A DNA stretch of 49,457 nt. Source: UBA3774 sp045600025. Lineage in GTDB: Bacteria > Bacillota > Clostridia > Lachnospirales > Lachnospiraceae. Below the pieces are notes generated by a model that worked only from the letters and a program-made list of their open reading frames with translations, did no database searches and was not told where the DNA came from. This document shows, in pieces, positions 7,042-16,206 of the stretch. The stretch lies in NCBI GenBank assembly GCA_045600025.1, contig JAZRXC010000012.1, positions 1 to 49,457 of the forward strand, in the 5' to 3' direction. Within the stretch, counting starts at the first letter, position 1. Each line of letters begins with the position of its first letter. The translations under genes and the position numbers were made by a program.

Positions 7042-9906
7042 TCAATGCGAAAATAGCATATCTTTGAGATATTTTCCTGTGTAGGAAGCCTTGCAGCGAG
7101 CCACCTGTTCCGGCGTTCCTGATGCCACGAGCGTGCCGCCTCCGTCGCCGCCCTCAGGCCCCAGATCTATGATGTAATCCGCAGTTTTTATAACGTCCAG
7201 ATTGTGCTCGATTACTATTACCGTATTGCCGGTATCCGAGAGCCTGTGGAGGATGTCCACGAGCTTATGTACATCGGCAAAATGAAGTCCTGTGGTTGGT
7301 TCGTCAAGTATGTAAAGCGTGCGTCCCGTGCTGCGCTTTGACAGCTCCGTTGCGAGCTTTACGCGCTGTGCTTCGCCGCCGGATAGAGTTGTAGAAGGCT
7401 GCCCCAGGCGGATATATGAAAGTCCGACGTAATTGAGCATCTCTATCTTGGCGCGGATGCTCGGTACCGGCTTAAAGAACTCGAGGGCCTCTTCCACTGT
7501 CATATTCAAAACATCGTATATACTCTTGCCCTTATACTTCACTTCCAGGGTTTCTCTGTTATATCGCTTGCCGCCGCATACTTCGCATGGCACGTATACA
7601 TCCGGCAGGAAGTTCATCTCAATCTTGAGAATTCCGTCTCCCGAGCAGGCTTCACACCTGCCTCCGCGAACATTGAAGCTGAAACGCCCTTTAGCATAGC
7701 CGCGCGCCTTGGCGTCGGGCGTCGCCGCGAACAGATCGCGTATTAGGTCGAAGACTCCCGTGTAGGTTGCGGGGTTAGACCGCGGCGTACGACCGATAGG
7801 CGACTGATCGATGTTTATTACCTTGTCGAGGGACTCAAGTCCGGTTACGGAAATCGCCGCGCCGGGGATGATACGGGCGCGATTCAGGCGCCTCGCGGCG
7901 GTCTTGTATAGTATTTCATTTATCAGTGAACTCTTACCTGAACCGGACACTCCGGTAACGCAGGTAAATATTCCGAGAGGAATATCAACATCTATTCCCT
8001 TTAAGTTATGCTCTTTTGCCCCTTCGATGCGCAAAAAGCCCGACGGTTTGCGTCTCTCATCGGGAATGGGGATGAACTTTTTGCCGGACAGATACTGTCC
8101 CGTAATTGACTCAGGGATTTTTGCTATCTCATCCGCAGTTCCGGTAGCGACAACATACCCGCCGTGTTCTCCTGCTCCGGGTCCGATGTCAACTATATAA
8201 TCTGCTGCGCGCATGGTTTCTTCATCATGCTCTACCACTAATACGGAGTTGCCGAGGTCGCGCAAATGCTTCAAGGTTGCAAGCAGTTTTTCATTGTCCC
8301 TCTGGTGAAGTCCGATTGACGGCTCATCAAGGATGTACGCAACTCCGACCAGACCGGAGCCTACCTGAGTAGCAAGTCTGATACGCTGTGATTCTCCGCC
8401 GGAGAGCGTTGCCGCAGTTCTTCCGAGCGTCAGATAAGACAGGCCTACTTCATTTAAAAATCCCATTCTTGCGTAGATTTCTTTGAGTACAGGACGCGCA
8501 ATAGTCATCTGCATCTGCGTAAAATCTTTCTCGCATGCCTGCAAATATGTGATTGCATCCGGAATCTGCATACAGGTTAAATCGTATATGTTTTTATCGC
8601 CGATGGTTACCGCGAGTGATGTGCTCTTGAGCTTCTGGCCATGGCATACAGGGCACGGCGTCACGCGCATGTATGATTCGTATTCGCTACGCACCTCTTC
8701 GCTCGATGTGTCGCGATATCTGCGCTTCAGCATCGTGATAACTCCCTCAAAAGGCCACTCATAGGTGCGCAGTCCGTCACGGCCTTCGAATTCCAGTGAT
8801 ACTTTATTATGTCCCGTGCCGTACATAATAAGCTCGCGTGCATAGACCGGCAAATCTTTATAAGGCGTGTCCATACTGAAACCATTTGCCTTGGCCATGC
8901 CTTCCAGCATCTGATGGGTCCATGAGCCGTCCTTTGATGCGGAGCCGAATCCGCTTGCAGTGATGGCGCCTTCTGATAAAGACTTCTCAGGGTCTTCAAC
9001 TATCAAAAATTCGTCAAATTCCATCTTAAATCCGAGGCCGGTACACTCAGGACAGGCGCCGAAAGGATTATTGAATGAGAAGCTGCGTGGCTCAACCTCA
9101 TCTATGCTGATTCCGCAATCCGGGCATGAAAAGCTCTGGCTGAATGTAAGCGGCTCGGTATTCTCGCCGACGTCAATAATTGCAAGACCTTCTGCGATTG
9201 CAAGCGCATTTTCCAGCGAATCGGCAAGGCGTCTTTCAATTCCTTCGTGGATTGAAAGTCTGTCTATTACCACTTCAATGTTATGCTTTATATTTTTATC
9301 AAGAGTGATCTCTTCACTGAGTTCATATATATTTCCGTCGACACGCACGCGGATATATCCGCTCTTTTTAGCGGCCTCAAGCACTTTTTCGTGGCGGCCC
9401 TTCTTGCCGCGTACAACCGGCGCCATGACCTGAATTCTGGTCTTTTCCGATAGCGTCATAACGCGGTCAACCATCTGGTCAACCGTCTGCTTGTATATTT
9501 TCTTTCCGCATTTCGGACAATGCGGCGTACCTGCTCTTGCATAAAGAAGACGCAGGTAATCATAGATTTCCGTTACTGTTCCCACCGTCGAACGAGGGTT
9601 CTTATTTGTGCCTTTTTGATCAATCGATATAGCAGGCGAGAGGCCTTCGATGCTCTCTACGTCAGGCTTATCCATCTGCCCCAGGAACTGGCGGGCATAA
9701 GATGAAAGCGATTCCATATACCGGCGCTGGCCTTCGGCGTAAATAGTATCAAATGCCAGAGAGGATTTTCCGGAACCGGATATTCCCGTCAGCACCACAA
9801 GCTCATCGCGCGGTATATCAACGGAAATGTTCTTTAAATTGTGCTCATTTGCTCCGCGTATTTTTATATAATTCTTCGTGTTTTTTATATAGTCTTGAGT
9901 CTTCAT
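7042..9906 (-). CDS. uvrA: Excinuclease ABC subunit A
   Basis: UvrA is the damage-recognition ATPase of nucleotide excision repair; its dimer loads UvrB. The 954-residue length is typical. It has two ABC modules: Walker A GISGSGKS at 41-48 and GVSGSGKSS in the second half, and two signatures (TLSGGESQRIRLATQ, TLSGGEAQRVKLATE). The zinc-binding cysteine pairs are present (CPKCGKK, CPDCGIS, CEACSGDG, CEVCGG). The start MKTQDYIKN has an AGAGAG site 5 bases upstream. It follows uvrB by 60 bases on the same strand; two TTTGCCGCAAA palindromes lie in that gap. No Gram-positive LexA box was found. Confidence 0.98.
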   Translation of the reverse strand: MKTQDYIKNTKNYIKIRGANEHNLKNISVDIPRDELVVLTGISGSGKSSLAFDTIYAEGQRRYMESLSSYARQFLGQMDKPDVESIEGLSPAISIDQKGTNKNPRSTVGTVTEIYDYLRLLYARAGTPHCPKCGKKIYKQTVDQMVDRVMTLSEKTRIQVMAPVVRGKKGRHEKVLEAAKKSGYIRVRVDGNIYELSEEITLDKNIKHNIEVVIDRLSIHEGIERRLADSLENALAIAEGLAIIDVGENTEPLTFSQSFSCPDCGISIDEVEPRSFSFNNPFGACPECTGLGFKMEFDEFLIVEDPEKSLSEGAITASGFGSASKDGSWTHQMLEGMAKANGFSMDTPYKDLPVYARELIMYGTGHNKVSLEFEGRDGLRTYEWPFEGVITMLKRRYRDTSSEEVRSEYESYMRVTPCPVCHGQKLKSTSLAVTIGDKNIYDLTCMQIPDAITYLQACEKDFTQMQMTIARPVLKEIYARMGFLNEVGLSYLTLGRTAATLSGGESQRIRLATQVGSGLVGVAYILDEPSIGLHQRDNEKLLATLKHLRDLGNSVLVVEHDEETMRAADYIVDIGPGAGEHGGYVVATGTADEIAKIPESITGQYLSGKKFIPIPDERRKPSGFLRIEGAKEHNLKGIDVDIPLGIFTCVTGVSGSGKSSLINEILYKTAARRLNRARIIPGAAISVTGLESLDKVINIDQSPIGRTPRSNPATYTGVFDLIRDLFAATPDAKARGYAKGRFSFNVRGGRCEACSGDGILKIEMNFLPDVYVPCEVCGGKRYNRETLEVKYKGKSIYDVLNMTVEEALEFFKPVPSIRAKIEMLNYVGLSYIRLGQPSTTLSGGEAQRVKLATELSKRSTGRTLYILDEPTTGLHFADVHKLVDILHRLSDTGNTVIVIEHNLDVIKTADYIIDLGPEGGDGGGTLVASGTPEQVARCKASYTGKYLKDMLFSH

Positions 9907-9921
9907 ATATTCTCTCTTCGG

Positions 9922-9950
9922 TTTGCCGCAAATGAAGTTTTTGCCGCAAA
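9922..9950. repeat. Two TTTGCCGCAAA near-palindromes between uvrB and uvrA
   Basis: Two identical 11-base copies, 9922-9932 and 9940-9950, start 18 bases apart. Each is a palindrome around a single central base (TTTGC-N-GCAAA). They fill much of the 60-base uvrB-uvrA gap. They could bind a dimeric regulator or fold in the RNA; no function can be assigned. Confidence 0.65.
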
Positions 9951-9966
9951 CGGTGTTTATTGCATA

Positions 9967-11943
9967 TTATTTGAGATATTTTTTCATATCCAGCATCTTA
10001 TCGCGCAGCATTGCGGCCTCTTCAAAGCTGAGCTCGTCTGCAGCGCGCTGCATGCGTTTCTTTATTTCTTCGATAACCGCTTTCAGTTCTTTCTCGCTCA
10101 TCGACTCGGGATCCTTATCGAGTTCGAGCTTCTTGCTGCGCTCAGGTGCATGCGAGATGGCGATGGTATCGCGCACGGCTTTCTTTATGGATTCGGGTGT
10201 AATGCCGTGAGCTTTATTATATGCGTCCTGAATCTCGCGTCTTCTATTTGTTATCGAAATAGTAGCCGCCATCGAATCGGTTATGGTGTCTGCATACATA
10301 ATGACGTGTCCGGATACATTTCTGGCAGCACGTCCGACTGTCTGAATGAGTGAAGTCTCGGAACGAAGGAAACCTTCCTTATCGGCATCCAGTATTGCTA
10401 CGAGCGACACCTCGGGGATATCAAGGCCCTCACGTAGAAGGTTGATTCCGACCAGTACGTCAAATACGCCGAGTCGCATGTCTCTGATTATTTCTATTCT
10501 CTCAAGCGTATCTACTTCGGAATGCAGGTATCTGACTTTGATTCCGGCTTCTCGCAAATAGTCGGTTAAGTCCTCCGCCATACGCTTGGTCAGTGTAGTC
10601 ACGAGAACCTTGTTGCCCTCTTCTGTCTCGTGTGTAATTTCGTTGATCAGATCATCTATTTGCCCGTCTACGGGACGCACGTCTATTGCAGGATCCAGAA
10701 GTCCGGTGGGACGCAGAATCTGCTCGGCGCGGAGCTGCTCGCAGTCTGCCTCATACGGCCCTGGGGTCGCTGAAGTAAACAATACTTTATCAAGCTTTGC
10801 TTCAAATTCGTCAAAGTTGAGCGGGCGGTTATCAAGTGCCGATGGCAGACGGAAACCGTAATCAACCAGCACGGTTTTTCGCGAGCGGTCGCCGTGATAC
10901 ATCGCCCTTACCTGAGGCACCGTCATGTGAGATTCATCTATTATCAGCAAAAAATCATCCGGAAAATAATCCATCAAAGTGTGCGGCGTTGCGCCTGCCG
11001 GCAGTCCTACGAGATGTCTTGAATAATTCTCTATGCCTGAACAAAACCCGGTTTCACGCAGCATTTCTATATCGAAATTAGTACGCTCCGAGATGCGCTG
11101 CGCCTCTAATAATTTATCACTTCTTCTGAATGCTTCTTCCTGAATGGCGAGCTCTTCTTCTATTGCTCTTATTGCGCGGTTCATTGCATCCGCAGATACT
11201 ACGTAATGGGATGCCGGAAATATAGCCACGTGGTCCAGTGTGCTCTTTACCTCTCCGGTCAGCGGATCAACTGCAGTGATTCTGTCTATTTCGTCTCCGA
11301 AGAATTCAATTCTGTAGGATATGTCGGCATTTCCCGCGGGTATGATATCTATCGTGTCTCCACGTACACGGAATGTGCCTCGATGAAAATCAAGATCATT
11401 GCGAGTGTACTGTATATCCACCAGCTGCCGCAGCACGTCGTCTCGGTCTTTTTGCATACCTGGGCGGAGCGAAACTACCATGTTTTTATAGTCTATAGGC
11501 GAGCCGAGTCCGTATATGCATGACACCGATGATACTATTATTACATCGTTTCTTTCGGACAGGGCTGCTGTCGCCGAATGACGGAGTCTGTCTATTTCGT
11601 CATTTATTGCGGAGTCCTTTGCTATGTATGTGTCCGTCGACGGTACATAAGCTTCGGGCTGATAATAGTCGTAATAGGACACAAAATATTCGACTGCATT
11701 CTCGGGGAAAAACTCCTTCATCTCTGAGTACAGCTGAGCTGCGAGCGTTTTATTATGTGCGAGGATCAAGGTCGGACGCTGCAGGCCGCAGATGACATTT
11801 GCCATGGTAAATGTCTTACCTGATCCTGTTACTCCGAGCAGGGTTTCTCGCGTATTTCCGCACTTAAAGCCGGACACGATTTTATCTATCGCCTCCGGTT
11901 GATCACCTGTCGGGTTGAACTGTGAATGCAGTTTAAATTCCAT
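9967..11943 (-). CDS. uvrB: Excinuclease ABC subunit B
   Basis: UvrB is the helicase-like damage-verification subunit that recruits UvrC. It is about 658 residues, the normal length, starting MEFKLHSQFNPTGDQPEAID at the ATG at 11941-11943. The open frame extends upstream but into the preceding gene, without family similarity. Walker A is GVTGSGKT (37-44). The beta-hairpin region (YFVSYYDYYQPEAYVPSTDT) and helicase motifs (IDESHMTVPQ, GINLLREGLDIPE, QTVGRAARN) are intact. The C-terminal UVR motif (SFEEAAMLRDKM) contacts UvrC. The start lies 4 bases after the oxidoreductase stop and has only a weak GGA site, so translation is probably coupled. Confidence 0.98.
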   Translation of the reverse strand: MEFKLHSQFNPTGDQPEAIDKIVSGFKCGNTRETLLGVTGSGKTFTMANVICGLQRPTLILAHNKTLAAQLYSEMKEFFPENAVEYFVSYYDYYQPEAYVPSTDTYIAKDSAINDEIDRLRHSATAALSERNDVIIVSSVSCIYGLGSPIDYKNMVVSLRPGMQKDRDDVLRQLVDIQYTRNDLDFHRGTFRVRGDTIDIIPAGNADISYRIEFFGDEIDRITAVDPLTGEVKSTLDHVAIFPASHYVVSADAMNRAIRAIEEELAIQEEAFRRSDKLLEAQRISERTNFDIEMLRETGFCSGIENYSRHLVGLPAGATPHTLMDYFPDDFLLIIDESHMTVPQVRAMYHGDRSRKTVLVDYGFRLPSALDNRPLNFDEFEAKLDKVLFTSATPGPYEADCEQLRAEQILRPTGLLDPAIDVRPVDGQIDDLINEITHETEEGNKVLVTTLTKRMAEDLTDYLREAGIKVRYLHSEVDTLERIEIIRDMRLGVFDVLVGINLLREGLDIPEVSLVAILDADKEGFLRSETSLIQTVGRAARNVSGHVIMYADTITDSMAATISITNRRREIQDAYNKAHGITPESIKKAVRDTIAISHAPERSKKLELDKDPESMSEKELKAVIEEIKKRMQRAADELSFEEAAMLRDKMLDMKKYLK

Positions 11944-11947
11944 GATG

Positions 11948-13123
11948 TTAGTCCAAATAAATGGTCTTTCCTTCTTCGGCAGAGCGGAATGCAGCATAAA
12001 CCACGCGGATGATATCGTACGCAAGCTCAAACGGTGTTTCCGTAGGTGTGCCGTAAGCCATAGATGAAAGGAATGACTTCATCTCTCCTGTGTATCCGCG
12101 GATTACCTCGTCAGAGATAAATACGTTATTCCATCCGGTCTTCGGAGGATTGAGCTCGCCCCAGTATACATTTTCAAGATTCTCGTCATCACAGCAGTAA
12201 GTCTCAAGCAGATCGTTCTGGGTAATATTCATCCGGAACTTCATATCGTTGCAGGCGATATTTACTTGATTTGCAGATCCGCCTACTACAGCGTCTGTTC
12301 CGATAACATTGCAGATAGAACCGTCGGAATATACTACTATAATATTTGAGCAGTCTTCTACATCATTGGGATGGGCCTGCGCGTACTGCTTTTCGCCTTC
12401 CTTAAGCGGAACCTTGGAAATCTGTCCCATAACCGCAGTAACAGACTTAACCTTTATGTCCTCACCACGAGCCTGGGCTTCAACCATCTTCAAATACATC
12501 ATGGTTGAAAGAATATGAATGCCGTTTCTCATTGTGGTGCCGCCGCCGAAGTTTTTCCACTCCGAAGCAAGAGGGCTGGTAGATCCTATGATGGATTCAA
12601 TACCGTTCATGAACATGATTTTGCTCTTTTTTGCGCGGAGAATCTCAGCAGCCTTCTGTACGGGCGTAGCATATACGAAGTTCTCTGCATAGAAGAACTT
12701 TCCGGTGCTTTCGTCGATAACCTTTTTCAGCTCCGTAAGCTGCTTATCCATTTCTTCCCACATTTGAGCCTTGGATACGGTTTTGCCTATATTATCTTCG
12801 CCATTTCCGAAATATCCGGTGATGGGCTTTTCGCAAATGATGCTCTTGCCGGCCTTTAATGCCTTGATGCAGAAAGGAATATGAAGACGAGGAGGAACCG
12901 CAAGGTCTATAAGATCTATCTCCGGATCGTTAATAAGGTCATCGTAATTATCCGTGCTCTGTTCGTAACCATATTTATCACGAAAGCTCTGTGCGCGTTC
13001 GAGCTTGGATGAACAGATAGTTTTGAGGCGAATAGGAATGCCACCTGCATTCAGATAACCATTAACATGAAGAAAGCCGCCGTATCCTGAACCGACTGTA
13101 CCGATAGTAATTGCCTTATTCAT
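11948..13123 (-). CDS. Gfo/Idh/MocA family oxidoreductase
   Basis: A 391-residue NAD(P)-dependent dehydrogenase of the glucose-fructose oxidoreductase/inositol dehydrogenase family. The Rossmann motif GTVGSGYGGFLHV lies at residues 8-20. The EKP triad of the family is in SIICEKPITG (98-100). The C-terminal half carries the alpha/beta substrate domain. Such enzymes oxidise or reduce sugars, inositols or their derivatives; the substrate cannot be told. It sits 14 bases after a cupin-like gene and 4 bases before uvrB. The cupin pairing suggests a sugar-type pathway; the uvrB junction suggests shared transcription. Confidence 0.9.
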   Translation of the reverse strand: MNKAITIGTVGSGYGGFLHVNGYLNAGGIPIRLKTICSSKLERAQSFRDKYGYEQSTDNYDDLINDPEIDLIDLAVPPRLHIPFCIKALKAGKSIICEKPITGYFGNGEDNIGKTVSKAQMWEEMDKQLTELKKVIDESTGKFFYAENFVYATPVQKAAEILRAKKSKIMFMNGIESIIGSTSPLASEWKNFGGGTTMRNGIHILSTMMYLKMVEAQARGEDIKVKSVTAVMGQISKVPLKEGEKQYAQAHPNDVEDCSNIIVVYSDGSICNVIGTDAVVGGSANQVNIACNDMKFRMNITQNDLLETYCCDDENLENVYWGELNPPKTGWNNVFISDEVIRGYTGEMKSFLSSMAYGTPTETPFELAYDIIRVVYAAFRSAEEGKTIYLD

Positions 13124-13137
13124 TTCTATATCCTCCT

Positions 13138-13821
13138 TTAAAGATCCTTTGGGTGATAATTTTCGCTTACTCCGCGATTAAGCTCTATAGGGCAGTACAC
13201 GCAAGGAGTAACGCTTTTATATTCATGCCAGGGATATTTGCCCTGCGAATCATACATTATATCATGAACAATACCCGGAGCCATATTAAGCTCCTGGTGA
13301 ATGTTTTCTTTATCTTCATAATCGTATATTCGCATCATGCCGTGGCCGGCAATCTGCGCGTGGACCTCATCAAAGTCCCGGTCATGCTCTCTGTGGGGAC
13401 CGGAGGGAATCATGCCCTCGCTGACGAAGCAGAAGTTAAGTTCCAGATGATTGCTTCCCTCGCCAATGCGGAACTTAGGGGACTTGTAGTAGGGAAGTCC
13501 CTTGTGACGGGCGATGCCTGACATCTCATACAGGGACTTCCAGCTGCTCTTGATTCTGGCAACTGTCTCTGAGTCGGCCAGATCGGTTCTCTCCACATCG
13601 CGGACTATAAGAGCTTTAACCAAATGTCTAATGGTCATATCCTGCACCATGGCAGCCTTGAGCGGCACGATAAAGCGCTCACCCGAGAGTGCAATGTTCT
13701 CCTTTGCGCGCTCTGCCAGGTTGATGACCATGCTCTTTTTGTCCACGTAATAGGAGTCTTCGTTCTCAACAAAATCGATGCTGTAGAATGGCTCAGCAAA
13801 ATCTAATTGTAGGATGGACAT
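13138..13821 (-). CDS. Cupin-like protein of unknown function
   Basis: About 227 residues, not matched to a named family with confidence. A cupin-type pattern is visible near residues 150-200: GPHREHDRDFDEVHAQIAGHG resembles cupin motif 1 (H-x-H with a downstream acidic residue and H), and LNMAPGIVHDI matches the P-x-G-x-x-H type of motif 2. A metal-binding barrel is therefore likely, acting as an isomerase, dioxygenase or binding protein. The N-terminal 120 residues are unassigned. I start at the ATG at 13819-13821 (MSILQLDFAEP) because GGAG lies 5-8 bases upstream. It leads the oxidoreductase-uvrB-uvrA run. Confidence 0.75.
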   Translation of the reverse strand: MSILQLDFAEPFYSIDFVENEDSYYVDKKSMVINLAERAKENIALSGERFIVPLKAAMVQDMTIRHLVKALIVRDVERTDLADSETVARIKSSWKSLYEMSGIARHKGLPYYKSPKFRIGEGSNHLELNFCFVSEGMIPSGPHREHDRDFDEVHAQIAGHGMMRIYDYEDKENIHQELNMAPGIVHDIMYDSQGKYPWHEYKSVTPCVYCPIELNRGVSENYHPKDL

Positions 13822-13861
13822 ACTCTTCTCCTTTTGGGAAAATAATCCCATATATCATATA

Positions 13862-13890
13862 ATTATAGTATAGCTTAGGGAAAGATAAAA
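13862..13890 (-). promoter_or_regulatory. Possible promoter of the cupin-uvrBA run
   Basis: A perfect minus-strand -10 (TATAAT, 13862-13867) lies about 40 bases before the cupin start. The -35 is poor (TTTATC or TTTTAT at 16-17 bases), so this is tentative. This is the first gap upstream of the packed minus-strand genes and so the natural place for their promoter. Confidence 0.35.
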
Positions 13891-13901
13891 GTATTTAAAA
13901 A

Positions 13902-14330
13902 TCAAAAGATAGACAAAATTGTCCCGAGAATAATTGAAAAATCAGAAAGATTATAGGAAACCTTACCGAACTTGCCAGGCAACTTCGGTATACGAATATA
14001 ATCAACTACATATCCATGCCTATAGCGATCGGATATATTACCTGCAGCGCCTCCTATAACAAGACCTGCAGCAATCTTACTAAGAAGTCCGCCTTTAGAA
14101 GACAGCAAAAGAAGCGTGGCCGAAACTCCGATACCTACACCCGTGCAGATATACTTCACCTTATCGGGAGAATCGCTCATGAAATTCATCGCGAATCCCT
14201 TATTGTGGACAAAAGCAATCTCCACCGGCCCCACCGACTTTTTATCAGAATCAGCAAGCTTCTTCGCATAAGACTTGCCCTTCATATCAGCAACAAAAAC
14301 CGTTGCGGCGCTAAGTAGTGAAATCAGCAT
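13902..14330 (-). CDS. Divergent signal peptidase II (LspA)-like membrane protein
   Basis: A 142-residue protein with about four hydrophobic segments and a recognisable signal peptidase II pattern: VEIAFVHNKGFAM (the N-x-G-x-A-F-like region), GGAAGNISDRYRHGYVVDYI (the GG-x-x-GN-x-x-DR-x-x-x-G-x-VVD-F/Y-I block with one catalytic Asp) and NLSDFSI (canonical N-x-A-D, second Asp). Both catalytic aspartates are present. However, the N-terminal D-Q-x-x-K of typical LspA is replaced (VADMKGKSYAKK) and the second motif has Ser for Ala. It may be a functional paralogue or a relative with another role. The start overlaps the trmO end by 7 bases and has a perfect AAGGAG, so it is translated with trmO. 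Confidence 0.78.
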   Translation of the reverse strand: MLISLLSAATVFVADMKGKSYAKKLADSDKKSVGPVEIAFVHNKGFAMNFMSDSPDKVKYICTGVGIGVSATLLLLSSKGGLLSKIAAGLVIGGAAGNISDRYRHGYVVDYIRIPKLPGKFGKVSYNLSDFSIILGTILSIF

Positions 14331-15004
14331 CTTGACTCCTTGATAATCTTTTTAATCTCAACAGAATCCGGCAGCACGCAAAACTCAACTGTGTAGCCGG
14401 AATAACTCATCTTATATAATCGCTCAGGGTCCGCATGATAAGACGGAACAGGGCGCTGCGCAAGCACACCTATAAGCGCCTGTCTCTTATCAATCGGAAA
14501 TGAATTCCAAACGCTCTCATCTGCCGTCACCTCATAGCGTCTCGGAAGTTCATTTGCGGTAAAACCGCCTGTCGCATCCGGAACACAATCTGCATAGGGC
14601 AAATACGGCTTGATATCATAGATGGGAGTGCCTGACATAAGATCCGCGCCGCTTACAATAAGTATCGGCCCAAGCTGTGTATCCCGGCAAATCTCAACAA
14701 GTTTAACGCAGGAAAGTCCTATAGGATTAGGGCGAAAAGGTGAGCGGGTGGCAAAAACACCCATGCGCTCATTTCCCCCAAGGCGAGGCGGACGAACTGT
14801 CGGAGACCACTCGTCTCTCTCGGCGAGTGAGAAATTCCAGATAAGCCAGATATGCGAGAATCCTTCAAGACCGCGCAATGCACTCTCGTCACGATACTCA
14901 GGCTCAAATACTATTCTGCTAAGGCACTCAGGCACCAGTCCTGCTTGCCTCGGAACGCCGAATTTTTCATCAAAATCATTTTCTATGTGAGCAATAACTT
15001 TCAT
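14324..15004 (-). CDS. trmO: tRNA (N6-threonylcarbamoyladenosine37-N6)-methyltransferase
   Basis: TrmO (YaeB/TsaA family) methylates t6A37 of tRNA with SAM. The 226-residue protein has the single-sheet beta-barrel family pattern: FGVPRQAGLVPE near the start, LEGFSHIWLIWNF (46-58), RPPRLGGNERMGVFATRSPFRPNPIG and LVSGADLMSGTPIYDIKPY. The C-terminal TrmO_C-like part follows. No strong ribosome binding site is seen before the ATG (GCGAAGTAAAA). The LytR-CpsA-Psr terminator (15018-15041) lies immediately upstream, so expression depends on read-through or on a promoter I cannot see. Confidence 0.93.
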   Translation of the reverse strand: MKVIAHIENDFDEKFGVPRQAGLVPECLSRIVFEPEYRDESALRGLEGFSHIWLIWNFSLAERDEWSPTVRPPRLGGNERMGVFATRSPFRPNPIGLSCVKLVEICRDTQLGPILIVSGADLMSGTPIYDIKPYLPYADCVPDATGGFTANELPRRYEVTADESVWNSFPIDKRQALIGVLAQRPVPSYHADPERLYKMSYSGYTVEFCVLPDSVEIKKIIKESRC

Positions 15005-15017
15005 TTTTACTTCGCAA

Positions 15018-15041
15018 AAAGCAGCCCCGAAAGGCTGCTTT
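15018..15041 (-). terminator. Intrinsic terminator after the LytR-CpsA-Psr gene
   Basis: AAAGCAGCC and GGCTGCTTT form a 9-bp stem with a 6-base loop. On the minus strand the stem runs into TTTTTGCG. It ends the dapF-LCP transcript just before trmO. Confidence 0.85.
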
Positions 15042-15046
15042 AAAAA

Positions 15047-16195
15047 TTACGGATGTTCTTTTCGGTAAGTCTTGATATACTCGCTAATCAACTGAACCGT
15101 ACCCGAAGGTGTATAGTTCTCACTGCCGTACAGGAAGGTATGAAGCTGAGAAACATTATCGACAAGTGTATTGCAATAAACGTATGCAGTAACCTTATCT
15201 TCCTGATCGACGTATTTGAACGGGAATACAGTCTGGTCGCCGATATTATACTTAAGCACGTTCATCATCATACCCAGTATCTCTGAGAAAGTAAGGTTCG
15301 TAGCGATGCCGGGGAATACTGCTTCGCAAATCTCCGTCAGCTCGCCAATCGAATGTTCCTTAGCCGATTCGAGCATCTTGGTAATAACGATACGCTGTCG
15401 TGAAGCACGTCCTATGTCATGATCAGTACCGACATGACGAACACGGGCATAGCATACACACATAACGCCGTCCAGCCAGTAAGTATCTGTTGTTCCGGTA
15501 ATCGGATAAGAATCAAGGCCCGTAGCTTCTCTAACCGAGGGCAGCAATGAATTCATGTTATTGATTTCAGCTGTAGTGAGGTCAATATACAAACCGCCCA
15601 GCATATTAATGGCATCTGCAAGAGCCTTCCAGTTAACAGCAACATACTTGGTAATCTTTAAGTCAAAGTTGCGGTTTACGCTCTCAAGTGACTCTTTAAC
15701 GCCCCAGCCGGAATAAATGTCTGTAAGCTTGCGGTATTTGCCGTTGGTCATTGACATAAATGTATCGCGGAGAACAGATACCATCTTAACTTCATAAGTA
15801 TCATTATTAATGACTACTATTATGTCAGTATCAGCATTCGCATCTTTAACAAGATCACGGTTGTTACGCGCATCTACGCCATAGAGCATGATTGTAGTGT
15901 ATTTCTCGGCTGCTATCTTAACGTCCTCAGGAAGGTCTTCATTTATCTGAACGTCATCATCCTCAAATACAATCGTACCCGTATTCATATTGTCGTACGT
16001 CAAACTCTTGATATAGAAAAACGCTATCGTGCCCAATACAGCGAGTACCAAAAGCATAGCTTCGCAAGCAAGCAAAGCCGTAAATATAATGCGGCGCTTT
16101 TTAATTCTTTTGATAACACGCTCGCGCTTGGCTTCAAAAGTTTCTTCTTCGCTATTATTAATATCGTCTATATATCTATCATCCTGTTGTTCCAA
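15047..16195 (-). CDS. LytR-CpsA-Psr (LCP) family cell-wall ligase
   Basis: LCP proteins transfer undecaprenyl-linked glycopolymers to peptidoglycan outside the membrane. The 382-residue protein has a charged cytoplasmic N-terminus, one membrane helix (about 35-62) and an extracellular LCP domain: TTIMLYGVDARNNRD with the Asp/Arg pair, DTDIIVVINNDTYEVKMVSVLRDTF, and later YARVRHVGTDHDIGRASRQR, the arginine-rich lipid-phosphate site. The start is TTG, not ATG: GGAGG lies 5 bases before TTG at 16193-16195, and no ATG occurs until after the membrane segment. It follows dapF by 11 bases and forms a pair with it, both cell-envelope genes. Confidence 0.93.
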   Translation of the reverse strand: MEQQDDRYIDDINNSEEETFEAKRERVIKRIKKRRIIFTALLACEAMLLVLAVLGTIAFFYIKSLTYDNMNTGTIVFEDDDVQINEDLPEDVKIAAEKYTTIMLYGVDARNNRDLVKDANADTDIIVVINNDTYEVKMVSVLRDTFMSMTNGKYRKLTDIYSGWGVKESLESVNRNFDLKITKYVAVNWKALADAINMLGGLYIDLTTAEINNMNSLLPSVREATGLDSYPITGTTDTYWLDGVMCVCYARVRHVGTDHDIGRASRQRIVITKMLESAKEHSIGELTEICEAVFPGIATNLTFSEILGMMMNVLKYNIGDQTVFPFKYVDQEDKVTAYVYCNTLVDNVSQLHTFLYGSENYTPSGTVQLISEYIKTYRKEHP

Positions 16196-16206
16196 AATAT
16201 CCTCCG

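Noticed and set aside
9951..9964. AAACGGTGTTTA near uvrA as a LexA box
   Set aside because: Half-site spacing is 3 rather than 4 bases and the outer bases do not match the Gram-positive LexA consensus.
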